Shown: piece by piece, positions 54,736 through 64,000 of the stretch
Numbering within the stretch: position 1 is the first letter of the stretch
Layout: the number at the start of each line of letters is the position of its first letter
Source of the DNA: Selaginella tamariscina
Lineage: Eukaryota > Streptophyta > Lycopodiopsida > Selaginellales > Selaginellaceae
DNA length: 64,000 bases
Direction of reading: 5' to 3'
Assembly (NCBI GenBank): GCA_003024785.1
Contig: PUQB01000774.1
Location: forward strand, 37,162 to 101,161
The notes under the pieces: model-generated
What the model was told of the DNA's origin: nothing
The model's database searches: none
The model's input: the letters and a program-made list of their open reading frames with translations, nothing else
Program-made: the position numbers and the translations under genes

Positions 54736-55636
54736 AAGATCTTTATTCCATGCGTAGACAAATAACTCCTACGAACTTTACTTGGATGTGGAAGTTTAAA
54801 GACTCCTTGTGATATGAGATCAATGGTCTTAAGCTTGCATCTCCCTCTCTTCGAACAAGCATGTACATGATGATCCTCAACCCTGTTGTGCAAACATAGA
54901 TTCTTCTCATGACATTGCCACTTTTTAGCTTTTAACAAAGGTTCATGGTGGGCCCAACATTTATGTCCATTGGCATTGGCTCAAAAATGGATCCGACCGG
55001 AAGAGAGCTAGAGGACAAAGATGGATTAGCTTCTCTTATCTTGCTCAAACAACACATTGTCACAACATATAGCCAACTTAATGAAATCATCAAATGCCCT
55101 TCATTAACAAAGAGCATGAGATTTTCGACGTTGTTGCACAAAATGCAAGTTGTAACTAAAATGGGCATGGCTATAGTCCCATTTCCTAATAATTAGCAAT
55201 TTTAGCTATTTAATTAGCATTTTCTAATATTAAAGGAATATTCTTTAGAATATATGTTTGAATATAGAATATTCTATTTTGTATTCTACCCTTTAATAAA
55301 TTATAGCATTCATTGAACAAAAATTAATAACATTATAAAAGTAGAATGTATTAAATTATATAATATATTGCCTAATATAACAATTAAGGAAGAGCATAAG
55401 AGGTACATTATATAAATATTGATGTTGTTATTAAAATATTAATATTTAAATATAACATTATTAATTAAAAATTTGTAGTAGTAATAATATATATATAAAT
55501 CCTATAATAATATAGTCAATCTTCCATATCATTTTTTAAATTTATATAGTTAAGTATACAATTTGGTACTATTATTAAAGAGTTTATAATAATTATGAAT
55601 ATTAAATATATGATATTTTATAATTTTGTAATTGCT
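54736..55636. other. Spacer, no recognised gene
   Basis: 54736-55200 has mixed composition with 80-residue open frames on both strands that resemble nothing I know. It may be retroelement interior. 55200-55636 is AT-rich and lies downstream of the next gene. Confidence 0.4.
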
Positions 55637-58600
55637 TTAAGCTTCAGAAAACATACATTCCCTTGCAGTTTTGTTAATCGTGACTTTATCAACGCTTCTT
55701 GACATCCACCCATATCGAATGGATTTAACATTTATAAAACATGCTGGGTCTTTTTGATTGGGAGACCATGTTTTCTCTAGGCATCCATTATATCTTTCGC
55801 TCTCCTTCTCGTGTCGCCTTTTTTGTGGTTTGAACCATGCAACCTTAACAATACTATTTTTTGTGATTACTTCAGGTGTGTCGATAATTTGACCCATCCA
55901 AATAGGCTGATTATATGACGCATCTGGAGTAATGAGAACCATCATTAGTTTTTGAAGATCCTTGCAGCAATCAAAGTATGCTTTAGGTTTTTGGTTCCTT
56001 TGTCCAACAAAGTGTGGGGTTTGCACTTCCACATCACTACTGGCTTCTATGTCGTCTATGCTCAGTGATGTCATTTCAATCTCCTCTCGCCACCTTGTTT
56101 TAGGCCAGAAAGGGTGTTGCAATTCTGTACTTGTGACAGTAGGCCCTTCCAACTCTCGAACAACAGTCTCCCAATAGTGACCACATGCTTATATAGTTCT
56201 GAGTAACCAGTTGCCTTATCAGAATTCTTTGGCATCGATTTTTGAACCCATGCCACATATTTTTTGATGCCATCAATAATAACCTCTTGTTCCTTGAGCT
56301 GGGCACTCAATGGAATAGGGTCTGGTTGTCCTTCTGGGAGAAGTGGCTTTCCATCCTCTCCACTTTTGAAGAGCATTAAGCCCTCTTTCGGTAACCACTC
56401 CTGCTCTGATGGCCGTAACTTGTACTGCATAATAGGTATACCATCTCGTATGGAGAAAAAGAATTGTAGCGGCACAAGGTGACCAACTAAAGAATCACTC
56501 CCTTCTTTTATATACTCCTTGAGAAATTTTTTGAAGTCTGGCACCTCAGTCACAAGCAAAGCACAACTTTTTTTGGAGATGCAATTTTCAAAAAGATTCA
56601 TCATATGCGGTAAGGTAAGTGCACTTGTCCTTTTTGTAGAGTTGGAGACCTTGCTGAAGAACGCATCAATATCTTCATGAGTGTGACCAACCATAAGGAA
56701 ACTGAGCGTGATTGTTTCAAACACACCTTTGGCAACAAGCATTGACAAGTATGCTAGCACATATCTAGAAAATAAAAGTAAGTATGAGCTTGAGAAACCC
56801 TTAAGTAAAATGATTTACCTATTTTTGTTCTCGCCTGCACAATTATCCATCTGTAAAAGCAAATGACGAGGAAGCTTATTTGATGTTGAGGACACATGTA
56901 CACTATTTGAGCTAGATCCCTCCACTGAACCTGAACTCTCAACAGGGCCATCTGTTTTTTGTGCAGGTTGCTGACAATGCCTCTCATATTCCCAAGTAGC
57001 CTCAAGTGCAGACGTGTTCATGAGAGCATTATGTAAAGGTTGAAGGTGTTGTTTCTTCACTTTGAGATCACTGATAGGACTTGTCTGTGAGTGGGCTTCA
57101 AGGTTTCTGAAACACATGGCTAACGACCCAATAGTGAAATTGGAGTCGCTAGACCAATGTGGAAGTGAAAAGTGTCCATATGACTCACAACCGTGTCCAT
57201 GTGTTAGCACACCTGTCAATGAAATCGGAAGTTTCATGACATTTCCAAGGCACTTTGGTGTTGCAAAGAGCTTTGGAATGCTGGTCTTTGAATGATCCAT
57301 CTTGTCATGGATCAAGCACAGGTACTCTGATGGGCGTGACACAGAAAGCATGCGGTGTGCATAGTACTGAGACCGGCAAGTTTGTTGTGCAATCATGTGG
57401 GCCTCCATCTTCCTTTGAATGGTAGTGATCTCCACCAAGGTTTTTGCACAAGCCTCTGCAGCCTTCAATGATGTACAAGTGTCACACTTAAAAGCTAGAG
57501 TGTTTTGCAATCTCCACATCCTTAAAATGAGTATTCCATATGTTGTTGAAGGTACCAGTGCAGATTGCTTGGAGCCCCATCAAACTGAGGCACTTGTTCA
57601 CATGTTCACACAGTTTCAATTGAGTGTAGATTGAAGGCAAAACCTTGAGATTTTCCCTGACCCCTGCATTTGTGGTTCGGCATTTGTGAGGCATCCTGTC
57701 TGCATTTGCTTCCACAAAAGCCTTGAGTATCTCTATGGCTGCCATGATGTGAGAGCGGGTTTTGACCAAGCGAGTGTTCCCATGAACTGAGGTTCGCGCT
57801 CCATCTAGCCACTCATCCCTCCGACGGTAGAACGTGGTCTTTGGGATCCCGTATATACTGTACCAAGCTTTGAAGCAGATGGCCACCTTATTAAATACCA
57901 TGGATGTACTCTGATAACCTGTGTCCGAGGCCATTCCATCAATACACCCAGTTAGTGCAGCATATACAAACTCATGCCTTTGCTTTTGGGTGAGCATACG
58001 AAAGACATGTCTACATTGGGTAATTTCATTCCGGTCTGCCATCTGACAACACTTCTTCTTGCAACAGTCAATCGTGGAAATGCTCGTAACACTTTCGGAA
58101 GATGTAGGATCCATCTTTACCCTCTTGCTGAAACTTGCAGGGGAAGATCTACAACCCATGAATCGCCTTTTTCTTACAATAGGACCAATGCAAGGAACCT
58201 CTTCAAATATGAGTTGTTCTTCCGGGTTGTTATTATTGAAATCCAACCCAGAATATGTTGAACCATCTTGCCGTCTTAATTCAGATGTTCGCCACCTCAC
58301 GAGGGATCCAGGATACAATGTGCCATTAGGTGAAACCTCTGTCACAACTACACCCACGAAGTCGGACCCTAGTTTCTCTTCTGACACTGCTTCCATTGGA
58401 TTTATAGCTGTGATGATGCCTCTTCCGACTTCAATCTCACGAAGAAAGAGAATCACCTCATCCATCACAGCAGGCAAGCCATCATCTGGTAAACTCGTGC
58501 TACTATTTGTTTGTGACTCTGCATATTCTGTGTCAGCCTTGACTTCATCCAAATTCCACAATACAGGAGAACCCTCCTCAAATTCCATTCCCAGAACCTC

Positions 58601-58753
58601 AACATGCTTGTAAATGGTGTTCACCCATACGTACACACAAGATCCTTGGGCAATATTGTGACATGATGCATTATTATCTCGAACTTCCACAGTTCCAGTG
58701 CCAACTATCTCGTTGTTCCGAAGAAGACATACTTTATCTCCAGTATTAAACAT
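55637..58753 (-). CDS. DUF7869-like protein with RNase-H/transposase-type core
   Basis: About 1000 residues. Reads from MFNTGDKVCLLRNNEIVGTG (58753; an upstream exon is possible, since GTGCAG precedes it) through a long N-terminal region with a Cys-rich patch (CCKKKCCQM), then YGIPKTTFYRRRDEWLDG, THFKDVEIAKHSSF and KCDTCTSLKAAEAC. The core is LLLQMDNCAGENKNR, a 54-bp intron (56820-56767), then YVLAYLSMLV and LSFLMVGHTHEDIDAFFSKV. That D-N-x-x-x-E-N-K-N/HTHEDID arrangement matches the widespread uncharacterised family annotated DUF7869, which looks like a DDE/RNase-H-fold element protein. Slips at about 57500 (T4 for T3) and 56160 break the frame. Composition is GC-richer than its surroundings. 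Function is unknown; a transposon-derived origin is inferred. Confidence 0.6.
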
Positions 58754-58905
58754 ATTGTCCTGCACATAAATAATTGTATTATTTATGATATCTGTTTATG
58801 CAATATTTTAAGAAATCTGAATTACGGTTACTTAATAATATGCATATGCAATAATACATAATTATGTTTAGAGATAATATCTCATGTTTGATTAATACAA
58901 CTGAT
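58754..58905. other. AT-rich gap between the DUF7869-like gene and the palindrome cluster
   Basis: 152 bp, AT-rich. A TTTATGTGCAG acceptor-like word sits just upstream of the first methionine, so a small 5' exon could lie here or beyond the palindromes. Confidence 0.3.
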
Positions 58906-59235
58906 GGGCGGGATTAATCCCGCCCACGAATCCCTCCGACGAGGAACGGTCGGCGGGATTAATCCCGCCGCCGACTCAACCCCTTCGGAGAGAGCGGGAT
59001 TAATCCCGCCGGACTCCCCCGAAGGAAGAGCGGCGGGATTAATCCCGCCGCTCTTCCTGTCGGGAGTCCGGCGGGATTAATCCCGCCCACAATTCTTACG
59101 ACGGGGAATGGGTGGCGGGATTAAACCCGCACATAACTCTCTCCAAAACTATGATTTCAAAGAGATCTCGGGATAAAATCCTGTCCCCAAATCCTTAAAA
59201 CAGGAAGTGTGGTGAGATTAATCCTGCCACCCCTT
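58906..59235. repeat. Palindrome cluster 1: five GGCGGGATTAATCCCGCC units plus decayed copies
   Basis: Near-perfect 16-20-bp palindromes at about 58906, 58950, 58993, 59032 and 59071, then degenerate ones (GGCGGGATTAAACCCGC at 59115, GGTGAGATTAATCCTGCC at 59210). The unit at 59032 sits in the perfect 34-bp palindrome GGAAGAGC-18-GCTCTTCC, and the arms go on (GGACTCCC.../...GGGAGTCC) so that about 58990-59090 can fold into one long hairpin. GC-rich island in AT-rich DNA. Confidence 0.95.
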
Positions 59236-60104
59236 TCCCTTACCGGAAAATGTAAAAAAACAAAGCAAAAAACTATGCCTAATTTTATAAATACTAGGGT
59301 AAAATTTTTTTTACTAACATACTAGGGGAAGTACTAAGGGTCCAAGAACAAGGGTTGGTTTTTGGGTTTGTAACATGTATAAAATTATATTATAATTCAT
59401 TAAAATATAGTGAAAAAACATTTTATTTATTTTCTCATTTAAATTATGTTTTTATTTCACCATGGTAGTTTGATAGTAAGTTAAATTAGGAATAATTTTT
59501 TACTTTGTAATAAGGATAGAAAGAAAAAAATTATTTAATTTAATATATCATAATAAAATATATTTTAGTTTTTGAATTATATTAGAAATGCACACATGTA
59601 TATTTCTACACACATACATCCTTTATGTAAATTCGACAATTATGGCTTAACAAAAGATATTTCATTTTGAATTATATAATGTTTAACCTATGTGGTATGT
59701 GTGTGTGAGAGACAAAAGAGGAGAGATGCATTATACATTCCACATCCATTGAAATGGTGTGCCTATGAATGTTTTAATTCTATATATGTGCGTGTGTGTG
59801 CTCATGGATGTGTATATGAGGTGCCCATGTTGGTTTTTGTCTCTGAGTTTTATAATTTGTGGTTTAATGGTTTGACATGAGCATGTGTTGAAAGTATATA
59901 AGCATGTGTGCATGCATAAATTCATCTCTCTTTGTCCCTCTCTACACACACATATATAAATAATGTCTGTAAGATGTATAGACTCACATATTTAAATTAT
60001 AATAGATATAATAGATATTGTGAAACTCTTAATATATACATACATTATACTTATATAAAATATTACATGTAATACACGTAAGCTAACCTAAACAGGGGAT
60101 CCTA

Positions 60105-60261
60105 GAATATGCTTTAGGGTTCTTCTGTGAAGCGGCGACGCTCCGTTGCTGCAGATTCATGGTCCGTGCGCAGCGAATACGGCAGCGTCTCGGATGCGGA
60201 TGAACTCGTTCGCCAGGCCGAGGCCATGATTGAGACGCCTCTGTCCAGGATTTCAGGTATC
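60105..60261 (+). other. Gene-like GC-rich fragment (possible captured exon)
   Basis: Reads GSSVKRRRSVAADSWSVRSE then YGSVSDADELVRQAEAMIET and SRIS, followed by a donor-like CAG|GTATCT. GCTTTAGGG at its start resembles a telo-box leader. Composition and codon use look like a real host exon, but I do not recognise the protein and nothing downstream continues it. Confidence 0.4.
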
Positions 60262-60281
60262 TGGCTGTGTCAATCTGAGAG

Positions 60282-60391
60282 AGAGAGAGAGAAGGGAGGG
60301 GAGAGAGAGAGGAGAGAGAGAGAGAGAGAGAGAAGGGAAAAGAGAGAGAGAGAGAAGGAAGAGAGAGAGAGGAAGGGGGAGAGAGAGAACA
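60282..60391. repeat. Purine (GA) tract
   Basis: About 110 bp of A/G only, between two gene-like fragments. A similar tract lies at 60845-60920. Confidence 0.95.
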
Positions 60392-60394
60392 CCA

Positions 60395-60550
60395 TCCCCG
60401 GCCGTACCATTGGTATCTTCTTGCCAGAATCTTTCTGTCCAGATCTGCAAGGCAGGGTTTGCTAATGCTCCCTCTCTTGCCATCTCTTGTGCCATTTCTG
60501 GAGGTATACTGTCACCCGAGTGCTTCCCCATATATGTCAGCTACAACAAA
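60395..60550 (-). other. Second gene-like fragment, opposite strand
   Basis: The minus strand reads MGKHSGDSIPPEMAQEMARE, GALANPALQIWTERFWQED and TNGTAGDG, a plausible exon of ordinary composition. Unrecognised. Its opposite orientation to the fragment at 60105 suggests separate pick-up or rearrangement within the foldback-like element. Confidence 0.35.
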
Positions 60551-60597
60551 GTAACATTTAATTAATACTACACAATAGAAGCATACAAAATGCGTTT

Positions 60598-60637
<40 letters not shown>

Positions 60638-62040
60638 GGAGAGAGAGAGAGAGAGTCAATCGTACATCATTTCTTTATAAATATATGCACATCCACACAT
60701 ATGTATGTATTTCTATGTAATTCAGTACACATGTATGTGTGAATCTGTGCGTTAATTTTACATAAAAATGGTGAAAATGATTTAAATCAATGCGATAGTA
60801 ATCTAATTTTATATATAATTTCACATACCTTTATGAAAATCCGGGAGAAGGGAGGGAGAGAGAGAGAGAAGGGAGGGAGGAGAGAGAGAGAGAAGGGAGA
60901 GAGAGAGAGAGAAGGGAGGAGTTAATTGTTTATCAATTTACGTTTCAGAAGATTGTGTCAATATATAATATTTCACTTTATGTAGTCTTATCTAATGCTA
61001 CCAATAAATGTTAAAAATATTTTTAGAAAGTTTATAAAAATTAAATAGTAGTTTATTACTCATTTGAATATTATACATCTCTAGTTATATCTGTTTATTA
61101 CATATTATCAACTGTTAATTACAAAGTTGGTTTTTACTTAACGCAAGAACTGTGTTATATATATATACTTAATGATTAGTCGTGTACAGGGATAATTGTT
61201 GTATACTATAGTTGCATACCCACTTAAATCGTTAAGCATGTGTATGTTGTCTTACATCAGAGTCTATGTACGCGTTTAATATATATGCATACATATAGAA
61301 TACATGTCAACATATATACATCCATATATACATGGACTTACGCAGTATGGGTGCATATTAGAAAATGTGTGTGTGTGGGTGCTTGCGTGCTATGACCATT
61401 TAACTATGCATATGTTACATGTCATCTGCTGTATAAAAAAATCTAAGCTTATTTAATAGCATATATGTCTTTTTGTTCTTATTTCATGTTCTGTGTCTTC
61501 ACAGATAATACAAAACTTGTTTATATTCTGCTGTGTGAGATACATTGCTGCTCGCACGTTTTGTTGTCCATGGATACACCTTGAGAGCACGATGGTTGTC
61601 ATATGCAAGATGTGTGCAAACTAATGCTGAAGATAAAAACCAGGTTTATTCATGTTTTCATGTGTACTCCTAGTCTCCTTAGTTAGTAATAGAATACATT
61701 CTCGGCAGGGATTATTGTTCCTTGCTATATATATTATATGTAATATTATATATAAATATTACATATAATATATACATACTCATATAGTTATTGCAAGGAT
61801 TAGAAAGATAAGTGAAAAAGCTTAGAAGAAAGAGACATTAGAGATTTAATGTTTATTGTTTTTAATTTAATTAATGAAATTTAAAGAGTTTTATTAAGTA
61901 CAATTAAAATCAATAAACAAACTTAAATTTAAATAAAATAAATTATATAGAAAATAAATAGAAATTATTACTGTATAAATAAGGGTAAAAACAAGGGTAA
62001 AAACAAAATAATATTACAAGGTATATTAACTAGAATAATT
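60551..62040. other. AT-rich spacer with microsatellites, no gene
   Basis: CA/TA/GA repeats at 60600-60655 and a purine tract at 60845-60920. Otherwise AT-rich with nothing recognisable. Confidence 0.6.
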
Positions 62041-62188
62041 ACAATGTTAAAAACAAACCAATGTTCAACCCTAGTATGTTAACTACTTTTTACAAAAACA
62101 AAGGCTTGTTTTCTAGAGATGTTTTTTACCTTAAAAATGACAAAAACTAGGGGTTTACATTTTCCGGTGCCTGCTTCCTAAAATGGTT

Positions 62189-62390
62189 GGCGGGATTAAT
62201 CCCGCGACAACTCTTCTAATAAATTCTGGTAACTCTTCATCAGTTGAGAAGGTTATCGGCGGATTAATCCCGCCACTCTTTTTAGTGGCAGAGAAGCATT
62301 GCCCGAGAGATGGTGGCGGATTAATCCCGCCACCTCTTCGAAGAGGCAAAAAAGAAATGGCCGGATTAATTCCGCCGCCCCGGTTAACCT
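62189..62390. repeat. Palindrome cluster 2: four GCGGGATTAATCCCGC-type units
   Basis: Units at about 62189 (GGCGGGATTAATCCCGCG), 62258 (GGCGGATTAATCCCGCC), 62315 (GGTGGCGGATTAATCCCGCC) and 62361 (GGCCGGATTAATTCCGCC), plus CCTCTTCGAAGAGG (62333), a perfect 14-bp palindrome. More diverged than cluster 1. Confidence 0.93.
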
Positions 62391-62935
62391 AGAATATTAA
62401 GTTAAAAGGATATTTAAACGGGATAAATCCCTAACGGAATATATTATAATCCTAATGATTCTTAAACCCTTAAATTGTAATTTTAAGAGAGAATGTAAAG
62501 AGAGTGAATCTTTATAAGTATTTTTAAATTTGTTTATAATACTTACTTGTAAACAGCACTAAAGGCGCCGTGCTTTCCTATAAAGAATAGCACCCAATTT
62601 AATCTCGCTCCTGAGATGATCACTATGAAGAAAAAAAGATCTAAAGAGTGAAAAATACAGAAATGAAGAAACCCTTACCGGAGAAAGAACCAGATCTGAA
62701 TTTGAGTGGGAAATTAAATGCATTTTCAAATTTACATGTCAGACCGACAATACATATGTCAGAAATTCAAATTTTTTTAAAAAGAACAGAAAATAAATTT
62801 AAGATAAGTTAACCAAATATCCGACACTCTGACATATATACTCTCCAGTTCCAATGAGTATTTTAAAATTGCATTTAATGTTATTCAAGTGATTTAAATT
62901 GTTTAATATTACGAAAATTTTAGACTATATTTTAC
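62391..62935. other. AT-rich spacer, no gene
   Basis: Contains CGGGATAAATCCC-like remnants just after 62418, perhaps the decayed outermost palindrome. Nothing else recognisable. Confidence 0.5.
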
Positions 62936-63745
62936 ATTCTTAGTATTCAAGTATATTTATATTATATATATATATATATAAATATATACTTATACAATAA
63001 ATAAATTGATATATTATTATGTATCATTTAAAATATATTCATAGTCTGTTTATTATTATTATTTTCTTAATTACTCGAGTATTTAGTTTTCATTTCCTAG
63101 TATCAATGGGATATTCTTTATTATTTTATTAATATTTGAAGAATATTCTAATATTAAACCTGAATCATAATTAAATTAGTCTTGTTCTTAATTATTGCAG
63201 TAATTATTCTACATTTGTATATATTAATGGGATTTTCTCAATTAATTTGTTATTATTTCAAGAATATCCTGTGTTAAACCTTATTATCAATATTAAATTA
63301 ATATATATTATTAAAACTATATATGACTATATATTAGATAAAATGAGTATTATTATGTATAATTTAAAATATGTTCATAGTGTGTATATTAATATCATTT
63401 CCTTAATTACTTGAGTAATTAATTCTTTATATTAATGGGATATTCTTTATTATTTTCTTTTTATTCCAAGAATATTCCAATATTAAACATGATTATGATA
63501 ATTAATTTAGTTAATTATTTGAGTACTTAATTTACATTTGTATATATTAATGGGATTTTCTCAATTAATTTCTTATTATTTCAAGAATATTTCAATGTTA
63601 AACCTTTTATCAATATTAAATTAATATAATATATTAAAACTATATATGGCTATATATTAATAAAATTATATATTATTATGTATAATTTAAAATATGTTCA
63701 TAGTGTGTTTATTAATATTATTTCTTAATTATTCGATGTTTGTTT
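62936..63745. repeat. AT-rich tandem repeat, period about 325-340 bp
   Basis: The word ATTTAAAATAT(G/A)TTCATAG recurs near 63026, 63362 and 63684, and TTAATGGGATWTTCT recurs with AAGAATAT about every 110-170 bp within each unit. It looks like two and a half units of a satellite-like repeat. 63746-64000 shows no gene. Confidence 0.75.
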
Positions 63746-64000
63746 TGCACACATATATAAACACAATCATAAATTTACACACGCATTACAAGAACTTACA
63801 AAAACACATATGCACACACATGCACAACCCTAAACCAAACTGAAGAAAATATGTTGTTTCTTTATTGAAAACATCATGTTCAACGCATGTATGATATATA
63901 TACTCAATCTGTGTGTATGTAACACATTGAATTTACATGTGTAATATTATATTAAGTTGTTGGGAGCAAACCCTACCCTGTGTATACATGTGTGTACAAA

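Larger units (their letters stand above)
58906..62390. mobile_element. Candidate foldback-like element bounded by palindrome clusters
   Basis: The two palindrome clusters (58906-59235, 62189-62390) are flanked on their inner sides by sequence that matches in inverted orientation: CCGGAAAATGTAAA at 59246 versus its complement near 62165, and ACTAACATACTAGGGG at 59312 versus CCCTAGTATGTTAACTA at 62070. So the whole has long, modular, inverted ends around a 2.7-kb middle with purine tracts and gene-like pieces. This is the architecture of foldback elements. No transposase lies inside, and the target duplication is not defined. Confidence 0.45.

Noticed and set aside
54945-55196. 83-codon plus-strand frame and overlapping 78-codon minus frame
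   Set aside because: No recognisable motif on either strand, and they sit beside an LTR relic. Left as unassigned spacer.
58906-62390. CRISPR-like array
   Set aside because: The repeats are self-palindromic, with unequal spacing and repeated (not unique) spacers, in plant-type nuclear DNA with no cas genes.
58906-62390. Helitron carrying gene fragments
   Set aside because: The ends are inverted repeats with palindromes, whereas Helitrons lack TIRs and end in a single hairpin plus CTRR. No Rep/helicase was seen.

Overview
The window looks like nuclear DNA of a land plant, most likely a seedless vascular plant of the Selaginella kind. This is an inference. It rests on spliceosomal introns that are mostly 45-150 bp, PLS-type pentatricopeptide (PPR) genes built from long runs of near-identical repeats, a fused NAD(P)HX-epimerase/PNP-oxidase gene (plant PDX3 type), a plant-type GDPD, telo-box motifs in promoters, and AT-rich repeat-filled spacers.

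Layout. 1-7.3 kb is gene-dense: the 3' part of an ABCC transporter (+), an intronless cyclophilin (-), and a 12-exon gene (-) in which ankyrin repeats are fused to a MEKK-type kinase. 8.0-18.1 kb is a nest of LTR-retrotransposon fossils: an old Ty3/gypsy element in reverse orientation, interrupted by two LTRs of a second family facing each other, with two minisatellites between them. A tRNA-Thr(CGU) gene lies at 18.5 kb. 18.7-29.4 kb is genic again: three PPR genes (two divergent from a short telo-box promoter), GDPD and PDX3, the last two on the minus strand. 29.5-54.3 kb is a segmentally duplicated, AT-rich region. It holds four copies of an aspartic protease (one intact), a 5' duplicate of PDX3, a full and a partial copy of a group-II-maturase-like gene, an 850-bp purine tract, a TTAA-flanked MITE, and a 5.4-kb PIF/Harbinger transposon with a solo LTR inside it. 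54.3-64 kb holds a decayed LTR piece, a DUF7869-like transposase-fold gene, two clusters of the 18-bp palindrome GGCGGGATTAATCCCGCC with inverted flanks (a foldback-like element carrying gene-derived pieces), and a ~330-bp tandem repeat.

The host genes cover transport (ABCC), protein folding (cyclophilin), MAP-kinase signalling, organelle RNA processing (PPRs and the maturase-like gene), phospholipid turnover (GDPD), and B6 vitamer salvage with NAD(P)HX repair (PDX3). I see no sign that they form one pathway. Several host genes carry single-base frame breaks, most of them at homopolymer runs. I take these to be largely sequence errors rather than gene death, except where noted.
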